The notes under the pieces are model-generated. The model did no database searches and was not told the origin of the DNA. It worked only from the letters and a program-made list of their open reading frames with translations. Below are positions 9,943-21,353 of a stretch of 64,000 nt of DNA, one piece after another; position 1 is the stretch's first letter; each line of letters begins with the position of its first letter. Origin of the DNA: Kingdonia uniflora (lineage: Eukaryota; Streptophyta; Magnoliopsida; Ranunculales; Circaeasteraceae); contig JACGCM010001346.1 of the NCBI GenBank assembly GCA_014058105.1, positions 620,001-684,000 on the forward strand. The letters are read 5' to 3'. The position numbers and the translations under genes are program-made.

Positions 9943-10520
9943 GTCCGAAGATTCTGTCTTCGGAAAACCTGAGGAACTATTTTGACGCCTTGCCCGAAGC
10001 TAGTGAGGGGTGGGTGAATTCTTTTTTCAGAAGTCTTGGTATCAAGAGGAAAAGAAGGAAGAAGATGGACTCCCTACTTCGTAATGTACCCGTTACGCTG
10101 AAGCTATCAAAGAGGTAGAAAGGCAAAGTTTGTTCAAAAGAACCCGAAGAAATGGGAGAGGATTATTTGGCGAGGACAGTTCAGTTTGTGCCGAAGGCAA
10201 AAAAGGCCTCAAAGTAGGCAGCGCTGTTGCCCACAGTGGCTAGTGATGCTTCAAGACTGAGGCCAAGGCAGGTACTACCAATAAAAGCTGAGAAAGGGAA
10301 AGGCAAGGTCGCACCCGAAGCTCTGAAGGTACAGCAGTCGAGGGTTGTTCAGCGTAAAAGGCGTAGGGCGTTGGGGGAAGATGAAGCTGCGAATGAGGAT
10401 GAATAGATGACGGCGGCTGAGCGAGGAAAGCAAACGCTAGCTAAGTACGCTTCGATGGCTGAACTCTGCGTAGACGACTCAAACGAGGATTCGAAGGAAA
10501 TGAAGAGGAGTATATATCAG

Positions 10521-10613
10521 GTAACTATCTATTAATTTTTTCTGTGAGATTCTGAGATTTCTTTTAAGTTCTTCATGCTTTGAGGGGTACTGACGGCTCG
10601 AATATTCAAGCAG
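10521..10613 (+). other. Intron 3 of ORF-c in B
   Basis: CAG|GTAACT to TCAAGCAG|ACGGATGC, 93 bases, phase 0. The flanking exon bases are identical in C (57742-57823). Confidence 0.7.
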
Positions 10614-11200
10614 ACGGATGCTTGGGCGCAGTCTTTCAACAAGGCCATGAGATCAGAAAACATGCGGCTGAAAGTCTGGATCTTGCCTGAGGGACTGAGG
10701 CTTTTTTGTTGTCTAAGGTCAAAGTGCTGAAGTGAGATCTTGTGGAGATCACTGACTCCTTCGATAAATGGCTCAAGGTTCAACAGTATAACCAGGAGTA
10801 GGTGTTTGCGGCGAAGATTGTTGCGAAGGTTAAGGAAAAGGCAGATCTAAAGGTGCGTTATCAGGCAATGTTTGAAGGTGAATGTAGAGTCATCGTGAGG
10901 CTGAAGGAGTTTGTAGAGGATAAGAGGTATGACCTCAATACTTTGGAACCCGTCCCTGCTACCCTAGAACTGGTTGCTGGAGACGATTTGCAAACGATGG
11001 AAGGAGAGGCAGATGTTGTTGATGGAGCAGATGGAGGTACTAGAGGTAGTGTGGAGGCTCCTGTGATTGAAGTGACCAGCGTTGGAACTGTGGATGATGT
11101 GGTTGTTAATGGTGCAGGGTTGAAGCCTTCGACTGAAGGTGTGGATGGTGTTGTTGTTGGAGGGCCTGTTGGGGAAGAGAATGCGGCCGCGCCGATATGA

Positions 11201-11658
11201 GGTATTTTTATTGGATATCTGTTCCTACTTTTTCTGATTTTCTATAGAATTATAATTTTTAAACCTTGTTATTGCCTTGAGTTGTTGTGGAGAAACTGAC
11301 TGGTGCTATACCGATTCTGCTCTATTGTTGAATATTGAGACTGCTTTGTATGAACTTGATTTTTATTGGATTGTTGTGCTGAACTTGCGTTGTACTGGAT
11401 TGCTGAGTTATTGAGGCTGATTTTGCTAGCTTAAATTGTACTGAATTCTTATTGTATGACCTAACTTGAGTTGTGTTGAAACTGCTTTTCTGATGTATGA
11501 TGTTTTAAAACTTCTTGCCTGTGGTAGGACTGTAGATATTCCTGTATAATAGTATCAGCATGTACTGTTTCTATCAAATGACTATAGAGTGATCGAATCT
11601 GTGCGGGCTTCGAGATGGTTGCGATACCTCTTTTGAAATCAAGGGATGTACTGGACAT
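11201..11658 (+). other. 3' flank of ORF-c in B
   Basis: T-rich sequence after the ORF-c stop, matching 58394-58864 of C in character. A run of TTGTTGAAT- and GCTGAACTT-like words is present but no clear unit. No gene was seen. Confidence 0.35.
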
Positions 11659-12425
11659 CGAAGGCCTAGGCCACAGCGATATAAGGCATGTTTTCCCCCA
11701 ATGTATACCCTAGGGTCCGGCCGGTCGACCATTCGTGCCCCTCAAGTCTGCTCGAATGTTGGGAGTTTGAAAAAATTTCAGGTCGCCCCCGAGTATTAGT
11801 CGGCCGAGGTTGACATGATACCTAGAAGAAACCTAGAAATTTACTAGACTTCGAAGGCCTAAGCCACAGTGAAGCAAGATGTGTTCACCCCCAACGTATT
11901 CTCGAGGGTCCAACCTTTCAACCATTCGTGCCCCTCGAGTTTGCTCGAATGTTGGAAACTTGAAAATTTCAATTTTGCCCCTAAGTATCAGTCGAGGCGA
12001 GGGTGGTCATGATACCCGGGGTAAATCAAGAAATTGACTGGACTCCGACAGTTTTAAACCTTATCGAAGCATATCTGCTAGTCCCCAATGCATCCTCGAA
12101 GGTCCGGTCTATCGACCATCCTTACCCCTCGAGTTTGCTCGAAATTAGAAGCTTGAAAATTTTATGGTTGCCCCCAAGTATCATTCGGATCAAGGGTTGA
12201 CATGATACTTAGATTAAACCAAGAAATCGACTTATCTTCGAAGGCCTAAGCCCCAGCAAAGCATAAGTGTTTGCCCCTAATGCATTCCCGATGATCCAGA
12301 CTTTCGGCCATCTTCGCCCCTCGAGTTTGCTCGAATTTGGAAGTTTGAAAATTTAAGGGTCACCCCCAAGTATCAGTCGGGCTGAAAGGTTGACATTATA
12401 CCTAAATTAAACCGAGAAATTCATT
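11659..12425. repeat. Four ~190-bp tandem repeats between pol and ORF-c (B)
   Basis: Unit starts at 11659, 11851, 12044 and 12238 (TTCGAAGGCCTAAGCC or variant), so the unit is 192-194 bp. Each contains ACCATTCGTGCCCCTCGAG, GTTTGCTCGAA and a GTATCAGTCGG...TGACATGATACC block. The same array is at 58865-59567 in C. Tandem repeats in the 3' untranslated region are known in Tat/Ogre elements, where they can seed satellites. Confidence 0.85.
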
Positions 12426-13330
12426 AAAAAAAGGAAAAGAAGTATAGGTAGAAAGACTATTTATTGATTATTCTGTGTTACATCAATTGTACAAGATTGA
12501 GGTCGTGGCCTATTATAGGAGACCAGCTTCATTGTATTCCATGAATTTGGTAGAGACTCTTCATCTTGTCATTAGATAGTATAAAGCCTTGTCGGTTTTG
12601 CGTACACGACATAAGGTCCTTCCCAGGATTTGGTTAGCTTGCCGGCATTTTGAGGCCTCGAGGATTGGTTGACACGTCGAAGCACCAAATATCCATTATT
12701 GAAACTTCATGGTAAAACTCTCTTCTTATAGGACTTTACTTCTCTTATCTGGTTCGGAACAAAGGTACGACTTCGACCCATTTGGAAAAATAGTCTGTTA
12801 CAACAAGGATGTTTTCTCAGCTGCCTGAGGCTTTGGGAAAGGGGCGAAGGAGATCGATAGCCCATCTTTTGAATGACCAGGAGACTTGAATAAAATTGAG
12901 GTCTTGTGAGGGGCTGTGGATGTTGTGGGTATGACATTGGCATTTGCTACAGTGTTTGGCATACTCATTGGCTTATTTTTTCATGTTCGGCAAAAATAAA
13001 CCTTGAGACACGGCTCAAAGGGCCATAGAAGGACCAGCAGTGTGAGCACCATAGGTACCTTCGTGGAGTTCAGCTAAATTAGTAGAGGCTTCGGCTTGAG
13101 ATTTGCATCGAAGGAGAATGCCATTTGGGGATTTATGATGAAATTTCTATTTATGGGTAGTGTATCTGCGACAAATATCTAACAACAATCGTCTGGCTTT
13201 AAGATCATCTGGGAGGGTTACATTGTCAATGTAATGGAGGAATGGTGTTTGCTAGTAGCCTGGATAAAGACTCTCGCCCCCAGTATTGATGGCATTGACT
13301 TCCATCTAGTCGATACTTGGGCGTTCGAGT
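12426..13330 (-). pseudogene. Integrase of element B, catalytic core deleted
   Basis: Minus-strand integrase remnants align with the better copy in C. The zinc-binding region is near 12950-13250. The first part of the core (VVTDYFSKWVEVVPLF, holding the first catalytic Asp) is near 12795. Then sequence jumps at about 12725-12775 to the C-terminal part (LVLRRVNQSS, GKLTKSWEGPYVV) that ends near 12520. About 0.5 kb present in C, including the second Asp and the Glu of the DDE triad, is missing. The enzyme cannot have been active after this loss. It is the last domain of pol, next to the 190-bp repeats. Confidence 0.75.
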
Positions 13331-13880
13331 ACTTTGAAATGGAGGGTCTGAGATTCTGATTGGCTTAGGATGTCTGCTATGTAGGCGAGGGCATCTACAT
13401 GTCAGTTTTCTCCTTAAGGGTAATAAGTGATTGCAGATTTTTTGGGGAAACGGTCCATGTGCTGTAGAAAAAAAAGAGCATAGTCAGCCATGCGGCCATT
13501 ATCTTTAATTTCATCTGTATAATGCCTCAGAACAAATTGGGAATCTATGAAAACTGTAAGTTTGGGAATGCCGAGGTCAATAGAAAGGTCGAGGCCATGA
13601 ATCAAAGCTTCGTACTCAGCTTTGTTATTAGAACATTCAAAGGTAAGTTTGACGGCCTTCTCTATTCGATCATTAGTGGGTGCGACCAGGAAAATACCAA
13701 TTCCTGAGCCATTAGGTCTAGCAGATCCATCTGTGAATAAATGCCAGCCAGTGTTAGGGTTTTAGGGATCTGTTGCTTCAGATTGAGCTTCTGTTAAGTT
13801 ATCTTTGTATTCTTCCCAATCGACATCTTCAACCGGGAAGTCAGTAAGGATGTCTGTTATTGCTTAGCCTTTCTGGGATA
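13331..13880 (-). pseudogene. Second (archaeal-type) RNase H of element B
   Basis: Minus-strand frames match the second RNase H of C: LFTDGSARPNGSG-like text near 13700, then NNKAEYEALI-like text near 13620, and DSQFVLRHYTDEI near 13540. The first acidic residue (TDGSA), the NN-AEYE glutamate and the DSQ aspartate are the expected catalytic set. Two RNase H domains in one pol are a mark of the Tat lineage. Several stops are present. Confidence 0.75.
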
Positions 13881-14419
13881 TCTGCTTCTCCAATATAATG
13901 TCATGTTCGCCAAGGTACACAGAACACTATTGTGCTCGTCTGGATTTCTCTTTTTTACTGTGTATTTCTCTTTTTTACTTGTTATAACATAGATGGGGTG
14001 AGCTTAAAAATATGGTTTGAGTTTGTAGGCTGAATAGACAAGGGTGAGGAGTAAACGCTCAAGTTTCGAGTATTGGGTTTCTGCGGGTTTTAGTGTTTTG
14101 CTAATGAAATATACAGATTTTTTAATGTTTGAGTAGAGTCGAATAAGCATTGAACTGATAGAGGTGTTTTTAACAGTGAGGTATAAAAAGAGTGTTTCGC
14201 CTTCGATAGGGGTGCTGATAATGGGTGGTCTGTCAAGATAAGTTTTGAGTTTGAGGAAGGCCTGTTTACATTCGAGTGTCCAATTGATCTCGGGGTTGTT
14301 TTTCTTTTATACTTTGTGGAGGCCTTGGTCGTGTAAGAGGGAAAAGAGCCAAGCACATCTGTCTGAGGTTTTGGAAATGAAAAGGTTGAGGGCTGCTATC
14401 TTTCCAGCCACATTTTGGA
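13881..14419 (-). pseudogene. First RNase H of element B
   Basis: It continues from RT on minus with NLFISKTSDRCAWLFSLL, WTLECKQAFLKLKTYL, then a degraded VYFISKTLKPAETQYSKLER. This is the usual connection and RNase H layout of gypsy elements. It is interrupted by stops. Confidence 0.7.
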
Positions 14420-15245
14420 CATCTTTTTTGGTTCGAGGCGAAGGCATATCGATGAGGGCTCAAATATCGGTGGGGTCGATCTCGATACCTCATTTACTGA
14501 TAAGGTGGCCTAAAAATTTACCAGACAAAGCACCAAATTAGCATTTTTCTGGGTAGAGTTTGAAGTTGTATGTTCGAAGTATCGAAAAGACTTCGGTTAG
14601 GTCCTGGATGTGGGTCTATTTATAGAATTTTTTGCATAACATGTCGTCGACGTAAACTTCGACCGACTTACCAAGAAAGGGTTTAAACATGTTTGTGACA
14701 TTGCGTTGGTAAGTGGCTCCCCCATTTTTAAGGCCGAAAGGCATGACGCTAAAATAGTAAAGGCCTTATTTAGTGATAAAGGAAGTTTTAAGTTGATCTT
14801 TGGGGAGGAGGGGTACCTGATTGTAACCTGAAGCCACGTACATCATTGATAGGCGCTCATGTCTAGTAGTGGCATCGAGGAGTGCTGAGATGATCGAGGG
14901 GGGGGGGGGGAAACTGTCCTTCGATGTGTGCTTGTTAAAGTCTGTGAAGTCGATGCAGATTTTGATCTTGCCATTCTTCTTGAGAGCATCCACAATATTA
15001 GATATCTCAAAGTCGTGGTGCTAGGTTACGCTTCTTCTGCTTTACTGCTGAGGAATAGGGAATGAGGTCGAGGCGATGGCACGCCAAACTGGGGTCGGCA
15101 CTGGGCATCTCCTAGAACATCCATGCAAAGACATCTTTGTTTGCTCGAAGGAAATCTGTAAGCTCGAGGCATTCTGCTTCGTCTAGAGAAGTTCCAGTGA
15201 ATGTACCTCGACCTGGATCGTCGAGTTTGATATAAACAGTGGATT
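14420..15245 (-). pseudogene. Reverse transcriptase of element B
   Basis: Minus-strand RT with VYIKLDDPGRGTFTG at its start, FLRANKDVFAWMF, then CIDFTDFNKHTSKDSFP, SGYNQVPLLPKDQLKTSFIT and the active-site YVDDMLC. The end is GIEIDPT...MPSPRTKKDV. The YxDD motif is intact, unlike in C. A run of 13 C on minus (G on plus, 14898-14910) has expanded a proline stretch and shifts the frame. Other stops are present. Confidence 0.8.
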
Positions 15246-15329
15246 TGAGGGGTGAGATTGTATTTGTCGAAGCTATGGGGATAGAAAGAAACAGTGATTG
15301 TTATGGGCGGCTTACGAGTTTTCGGGCCT

Positions 15330-15950
15330 AATTAATCTTCGAGTGCTCGTATGAACGGGTGAGGCGTTGAGAGCCTTTCAAGTTCCAAGTTCCTTTGGGG
15401 ATGGTGAAACAAAGGGTCTGATGATAGGTCGAAGGCATGGCATGTATGGAGTGGAGTCAGTCACGCCCGAGGATACCAAGGTATTCTGACTTCCTGTCGA
15501 TGACAAGAAAGCTAGGTTGAAGTGTGACAGGGCCTGTAGTGACTGGTTGACTGATTCAACCGACAACAACTTTTGTTGGCCCGTTGAAGCCTTTCAATTC
15601 GACATTGGCAGCAGTAATGAGATATGTCTTCCTCTTGGTTTGAACAGTTTGATGGAAAAGCACATCGACTGCACTCCCTGTAACAATTAGCATGGTGTAG
15701 ATGATAAGATTTTTGACCTTAATCATGGTGACTAAAGGGTCTGAGTGGGGAAATCGAACATGGGAAGTATCACAGTCGATGAAAGAGATGCCCTTGGGTT
15801 GAGGGGAGAGGCTTGATCCTGGAAAGAGGGCGAGTAACTTATCCTGATAAGTGAGTTTATAAAATTCTTCGACACACTTCCGCTTGCTCTTGGAATGCCC
15901 ACTGTCTATGTTGTTGACCTCAATGAAATTTATTCGGCAGATATGCACCT
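15330..15950 (-). pseudogene. Aspartic protease region of element B
   Basis: The minus frame includes KVNNIDSGHSKSKRKCVEEF-like text before the protease, then MLIVTGSAVDVLF, ELKGFNGPTKVVVG and, in another frame, RKSEYLGILGRD and TIPKGTWNLKG. The catalytic DTGS of C is VTGS here, so the active Asp has become Val (GAC or GAT to GTT). This copy would lack protease activity. The rest of the layout matches Tat proteases. Confidence 0.75.
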
Positions 15951-17640
15951 CAGCCGGGTCAGCAACAGGGGTGGGTTGAGAATTGAGGTATAACCCGTCA
16001 AGGTATCTGGGAAGGTCAAAAACATACTGATGTAGACGACCTGCTTTGAGGATAATCTCGAGGGAGTGCTTGAGGGCGAATCATTTGTTGGTATGGTGAC
16101 AGTTATATTTGTTGCTGGCACAGTATGGTTTGCCTGGTCTGACTTCGATAGGGAAAGAGATATGCGAGATGGGGTTTGCCTATATATGTGGTAGAAGGGT
16201 ACTGAGAGGGGTAGTAAGCATGGGCACGACAGGCTTCGGTCGCTTCTTGTGGGCTTTAGCATTATTATCATTGTTAGGGCGTTTGCAGCTATTCCTCTCC
16301 TGTGAGACGGGAGCGATCAGGGGTGTTGGAGTAGAAGGTGGATTTTGTAGAGGTTCATTAAAGTTGGTTATTGAATGTTGGCCTTGTTTACAGGATTCGA
16401 GGAGGCGCTCAAGGCCGATATAGCAATTGACCTTTGAGACCATCTCCTCGAGAGTTCGAGGTTTATGGAGAACCAGGTATTCTTATACACGGCTATGATC
16501 TGGTAGGGCATTTGAGTACTAGAGCACAGCATTCGCGCAGTCAAGGTTTTCGACTTTCCGTGATTCATCGAGAAATCTTTTAGTGAAGGCTTCGAGTGTC
16601 TTATTTATAGATTTTCTGAAGTTGAATAGGACATCGACTATAACTTCTCTGCCATTATTGAAGGCAAACTGGGTGATGAAAAGCAGTGATAGTTGCTCGA
16701 AGCTTCGGATCAAGCCATTTGGAAGATTGTGATACCGTCGAAGGGGGACTGGTGGGAAAAAGGTAACATAACAGGTAGTCGGCTATGGAATAGAGGGTCT
16801 GAGCATTTTGGAATTTGAGAATGTGCGATTGAGGGTCTGTATTAAGGTATTTGCTGAGTTTGGGAGCACGGAAATTCAAGGGTATGTCGATGGCAAGAAG
16901 TTTGGGGCAAAGGGGGTTATTAAGTTGACTCTAAGAGTTGGATGTTGGGCTCGCGCTGATGCGAACAATAGGTTGTATTTTCAGGTCGATACCCTGCTGT
17001 ACAACATAGGTAGGATGAGGAGGAGATCGAGGGATTTGAGGATAGTGGGATCGAGTGAATGGAGCGTGTTCGGTGCTGCGCTCCCCAAGCTGTTCACGAG
17101 CAGGGTGGCATTTGGGGTGTCTAGAGGATAGGAGGGTGGAGTCAGAAGAATTTTTTGAGGTATAAATACTGAGATAGATAGAGCCAGTTGGAGGAATAGT
17201 GTAGGGATTACCCTCGGCCTGGATAAGGACTGGGGGAACTTCAAGAGTTAGTAGAGGCCCAAGACGGGTGCGGTAGACACGCACAACAAATCTGGTGGTT
17301 GGGATGGTCGAGCAGCATCTACAGGCTGTAGTCTCTGCAACTCTCGGACGGTGTTCCGCAACTCATCGATTGCTTTGTTCTACCAGTCGGCATCATCCAG
17401 GTGACGATTTTGTTCGGTTTCAAACTCTAGCTGGTGCTTTTCACGCTCCAGGCAGAGTTGTGCCTGGTGGCATTCCTCCGTTTGAGGGAATTGTTGAAAA
17501 AGTAAAACTACTTGGGCGGCCGCTCCGTCAATGGAGTTTCCGGTGTGGATTGAACTGGAATGGAGGGTGGTTGCCATTGGGGAGAGTCTGTGGATCTTGA
17601 AAGCGAAGGGGAGGGAAAGAGAAAGGGAGACTGGTAGGGT
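15951..17640 (-). pseudogene. gag of element B
   Basis: Read on minus from near 17580: MATTLHSSSIHTGNSIDGAA, a glutamine- and glutamate-rich helix (CLEREKHQLEFETEQNRH), then a long linker. The capsid part is NFRAPKLSKYLNTDPQSHI near 16860, SFEQLSLLFITQF near 16690 and NKTLEAFTKRFLDESRKVEN near 16610. The knuckle region near 16080-16130 reads YCASNKYNCHHTNK, a damaged CX2HX4HX4C. Many stops and frameshifts are present. Gag would form the particle that packages the element RNA. Confidence 0.75.
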
Positions 17641-17645
17641 GGGAA

Positions 17646-17662
17646 GCACAGACGACGCCAAA
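17646..17662 (-). other. Primer-binding site of element B
   Basis: On minus, TTTGGCGTCGTCTGTGC directly follows the inner end of the 5' LTR. It matches the TTTGGCGCCGTCTGTGG pattern usual after Tat-lineage LTRs, with one likely CpG change. This fixes the right LTR as 5'. Confidence 0.75.
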
Positions 17663-18314
17663 TATAGGGGAATAACTTCTTAAGGAGGGGAAGTTAGCTC
17701 ATATACCACGGGGTTAAATATTCAAGCAAAGGATTTCAAGTATGTTATCTCGAATTAGAGTAATCAATAGACAATATACTTGCGTGGTGACCTAGAATGT
17801 GACACTCCACAACCTCTGATGAGATCTTTTAAGAGTATTTATATTTTTGTCTAGTAGTCGAGGGTTTGAGTACTGGGTTTTTACAGGGTGATCGAAGGTA
17901 AACTGTAAAGGGGCTGGGGAGAATTTTCATAACCACTCCTTGGTTCGCCATCTTTCCTATTTATAGAACATAGGAAGGGCTGAGTCCCCAAGGTTAGGCC
18001 AGATTACAAGGGTACTATCCGGATATTCCGGCATGGGTATGGGCGTCGGAAATGTCAGAACTGCCACTGTAATAGTTGTTGGGTCTGTCTCTATACTTTG
18101 GTACTGTAGCTGTGGCTAGGCCTGTCACAGTAGCTAAAAGGACCAATAACTGCGCCGTCTTGTCTAGTGAGCTGGTAGTTTATCCCTTAAAACTTCGACC
18201 ATGTGCGGATATGGTCGAATTGTTTTTGCTGCGATGTGGCACCCGTCCTCGAGGCTTGTTAGGAGTCGAGGCTTCGTCTTCGGATGATCTTTGGGAGGCT
18301 TGTTTGTGGATTGT
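17663..18314 (-). repeat. 5' LTR of element B, outer end truncated
   Basis: The inner end (TATAGGGGAATAAC on plus) corresponds to TGTAGGGACCTAAC in C and the complement of GTTAGCTCCCTACA in D. It matches 6612-7035 from about 17890. At 18314 homology stops in GTGGATT; the first 85 or so bases of the LTR, present at 7036-7121, are missing. Confidence 0.8.
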
Positions 18315-18765
18315 ATTGTTGATGCCTAGCAGATTGTTCATTGATGATAAGCTTACAATTCAAAATGTCAGGTTTTTGTGAAACTGGCAGAAAAATCAAA
18401 TCCAAAGGTTATGTTTATCCAGAATATGCTTCAGTTTATGGACTTCCCTATCCAATTATTTTTAATCTTTTAATCGATTGCCAATTTTGTGGTCTGTATC
18501 GAATATATACATTTGTGAGAATCTTGGACTTTTTCCTTTAATGGATAGAAGGTTATCAATCTGGTAATACAGAACTCCTTGTGTGTAAAAGGGATATACC
18601 CCATCTCTCCAACTTTCTAAATCATCATCAACTTTAATACCCATAGACGTAAATTCAAATACGTAGATTATAAGATCGTATGATGTATCTAAAGTGCCTT
18701 CCAACTGATGTTTGGTCATTGTATAGTTCAGCAATTTCTGAAAGTACAATTAGCAGTGGCATTTT
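18315..18765 (-). pseudogene. Helitron replication-protein fragment
   Basis: The minus frame 18749-18462 contains FTSMGIKVDDDLESWRDGVY, GVLYYQIDNLLSIKGKSPRF and QMYIFDTDHKIGNRL. This matches the conserved stretch just upstream of the Helitron rolling-circle domain in plants (pattern FTS-G-K-D, G-IYH-IGSLLP, P-FAQLYIYDTE-E--NR). Only this piece is present. The His-rich Rep motif and helicase are absent, and no Helitron ends were found. It lies between the broken LTR of B and the long-LTR array. Confidence 0.7.
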
Positions 18766-21310
18766 TGTAATGACCTGGATTTTTTATTTTTTATTTATTG
18801 ATTATTGCTCATTATCATCATTCATGCATTACTATTCATTTTGCATCTGAATCTTATTACATTTATCAGGGCATTAAGTTCTTTTTCCTTCATTTTCTAT
18901 GTTTCGGTGGTTTTGGTGGTTATTGGGCGGAGGAGGTTGTGTTGAGGTTTTAGGGGCCTGTAGTTGGCTTAGTGGAGGGGGCACGTTGTTGTTGTTGTTG
19001 TTGTTTGTTGTTGTTGTGGCATGGTGTGTGATACGGTACGGATCTGTGTTAGACTTTCTCCTTTGGGTTCTCCAGTTTTCGTCGAAGGGAATCTTTTGTT
19101 TTTGGAGTTCTGGGATGCTTCTGCTCAGTTCTATTGGAGCAGACCTATTTCTGTTCGAATAAGTTTTTATATGCTTCATTTTATTCGAACAAAACTTTTC
19201 TTATTCGAATAGATTCCTACCAGCATCATTTTATTCGAACAAACCTTTTCTTGCTCGAATAGATTCCTATCTGCTTCTATTTATTCGAGCAACATCCATT
19301 CCAGTTTGAATACACTTCTACCTACTTTGTTTTGTTCAAATAGAACTAACTTCTGTTCGAGCAGAGGCGTGTTTTGACGACCAGTTTGGATCTTCTTTCG
19401 CGATTCTTGGTCGTTGATCTTCCTCGAGATAAGTGTTGGTCATTTTATGGTTTTATTACACATTTCATTTCATTTTTCTCTCTCTCACTCAATCTCCCTA
19501 ATTGGAATCCTCACCTCTCTCATTCCTTGTTTGCCATTCGTTATTGGGATTGATTTTCACCGCTCCTTCGGTAAGTAATTTCCTAATTCCTTTCCGTATC
19601 GTTGATTCGATTTTGTTTTACGGTTTCCTTGTTGGAATTGATAAATGGGTTTATGATCGGGGCGATTGTTGAGATTGCGGAGTTGTGTTTGTTGCAGGTG
19701 TTGGGTTGTTGGCGTTGGTGTGGTTGTTGCCGGTGGTGTTGAGGTTGGGTTTATTGTTCTGTTGTTTAGGTTTGTCGTTTGTCGTTTCTCTGCCGAGTGT
19801 CCATTCCTTGCTAAATTTCTATACTAGTTTAACCTGTGTTAGTTAAAGATTATTCATTTGGAATTGAGGTGTTTTGTGAGATAGTTATAGTCTATTTTGA
19901 TTATTCAAAGATTTTCCTATTGTAAGGCATGTTAATTTGGTTTCTCATTATCTTTTAGGAGTTGTGAATTCGTGCGATATTCTCGTAGCTTTGTCCTTGG
20001 ATACTGCTTTGCATGTGGAGTTGTGTTTCCCTTTTGTCCTCAGGACTTGTACATCTGCTATTTGATTGTGCATTTGGGTGGTATCTCGTAGCTCTGTCCT
20101 CAGATACTGTGTTTTAGTCATTTGGATAATGATGTTGTTTTGTTGTGTTCCGATTCAGTCTTTTGGAGACTGATGTGTTTGGATGTAGTGACTGGTTAAT
20201 TAGTCACTGTTCATTTGTGGTTTGATGTTGTGACGGTTAAATTCCAGTTTTATCTATGTTTCGATGATGTGATTTAGCCACTGTTTGCATCTGTGTTAGG
20301 ATTGTTTACCATTCTCGTTGGCAGACTTGGTTATCGTATGATGGATATGTTAGGATTATGTACCCTTCTCTCAGGTAGGGGGTTATCCTATGTGTGTTGG
20401 CCTTATTAGTGGCGGTTGTATTTTGATCCTTGGGATCTATTTTCATCTGTGGTTTTTATTCTATTGTGCCTTAATGGGATCGGATACATAACAAAGCTCT
20501 ACATCGGCTGATCCTCTCTAAGACCTAGGATTCTTACATCGGGTTAAAATAGAAGGAGAGTCGTTGGCGGATGGTACAACCATATCTATTACCCATCGGG
20601 AGTGTGGGATGGTATGAGACAGTTCATCAGGTACTAGTCTTATCCACGAGGCTCAAATACCTTGGAATGGTAAACACTAATTTGGACGCTAGCTCAGTGT
20701 GTTAATCTTTCAGCGTGATCGAGCTGGTAACCCAATCGTACCCATTGTGTCGAATTGAGATATCTTTAAGGTTGTATTGTGTTAGCGGTTGATCAGACCG
20801 TATACATTTTCAAGGTTCAAGTGCATTTATTTCATCATCTAATCATTCTGTATTAGGACTTTAGCAGTTCATATCATACCATCATATCATATCATCTAGC
20901 ATTAGGGATAATTATGGGATTATCCTAGTTCACCATATCAAATCATATCACGTCACATCATATCGTATCTTCTGTATCGCACTATTTTATTTTTATTCCT
21001 CTCACCTCTACTTTATGCACTTATAAATTACTATTACTTTAAACTTATTCCTTATCGGATTCACCTTTCCTCTTTTCTGTACTAGTTTTATTAGTAGGTT
21101 ATTTAGCTTCGTTGGGCATTTAGTGAGCCTTGGTTTTGCTCACTCTCGCATCACCCTTTCAGTGGCAGGGTTGTTGCTGGTTTTACTGAGGGCTTCAGCT
21201 GTGTTGGTGCCAGTTTTGGCAGTTCCAGATCTGATCTGGTTTTATTTTCTCTTGTATGATTTTATTTGTTGTCGCTGTATATATTCGAGACATGGTATCT
21301 ATTATTTTCA

Positions 21311-21353
<43 letters not shown>

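Larger units (their letters stand above)
9335..11200 (+). pseudogene. ORF-c of element B, promoter and first exons deleted
   Basis: The spacer with G-box (9578-9583) runs to about 9650 and then joins the middle of ORF-c exon 2. About 1.1 kb present in C (promoter, leader intron, first coding part) is missing. The rest keeps the gene structure: exon to 9867, intron 9868-9942, exon 9943-10520, intron 10521-10613, exon from 10614 to the TGA at 11200. Visible parts are a basic block (IKRKRRKKM), a helical segment and a conserved end (YDLNTLEPVPATLEL, AAAPI). Several stops are present. The intron boundaries match those in C exactly in position and phase. Confidence 0.75.
6612..18314 (-). mobile_element. 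Tat-lineage Ty3/gypsy element B with antisense genes
   Basis: Two direct repeats (6612-7121 and 17663-18314) flank a polyprotein on minus ordered gag, protease, RT, RNase H, second (archaeal-type) RNase H and integrase. The second RNase H places it in the Tat lineage. A primer-binding site abuts the right LTR and a polypurine tract abuts the left LTR, both on minus, which fixes the direction. Between pol and the 3' LTR lie a ~190-bp tandem repeat and three plus-strand genes. Both LTRs are cut at their outer ends (6612 and 18314). The integrase core, ORF-c promoter and many codons are lost, so the element is dead. The LTRs differ at many sites, so it is not recent. Confidence 0.85.

Noticed and set aside
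11659..12425. CRISPR or LTR remnants
   Set aside because: Units are contiguous ~190-bp tandem repeats lying in the same place in two Tat elements.
16109..17600. Plus-strand frames over gag of B
   Set aside because: Complement of the minus-strand gag; the minus frames match gag of C in motif order, the plus ones match nothing.
18899..19162. Open frame with leucine and valine runs, looks like a membrane protein
   Set aside because: It is the translation of a (TTG)n stretch in LTR 1; the aligned LTR 2 and 3 do not keep the frame.
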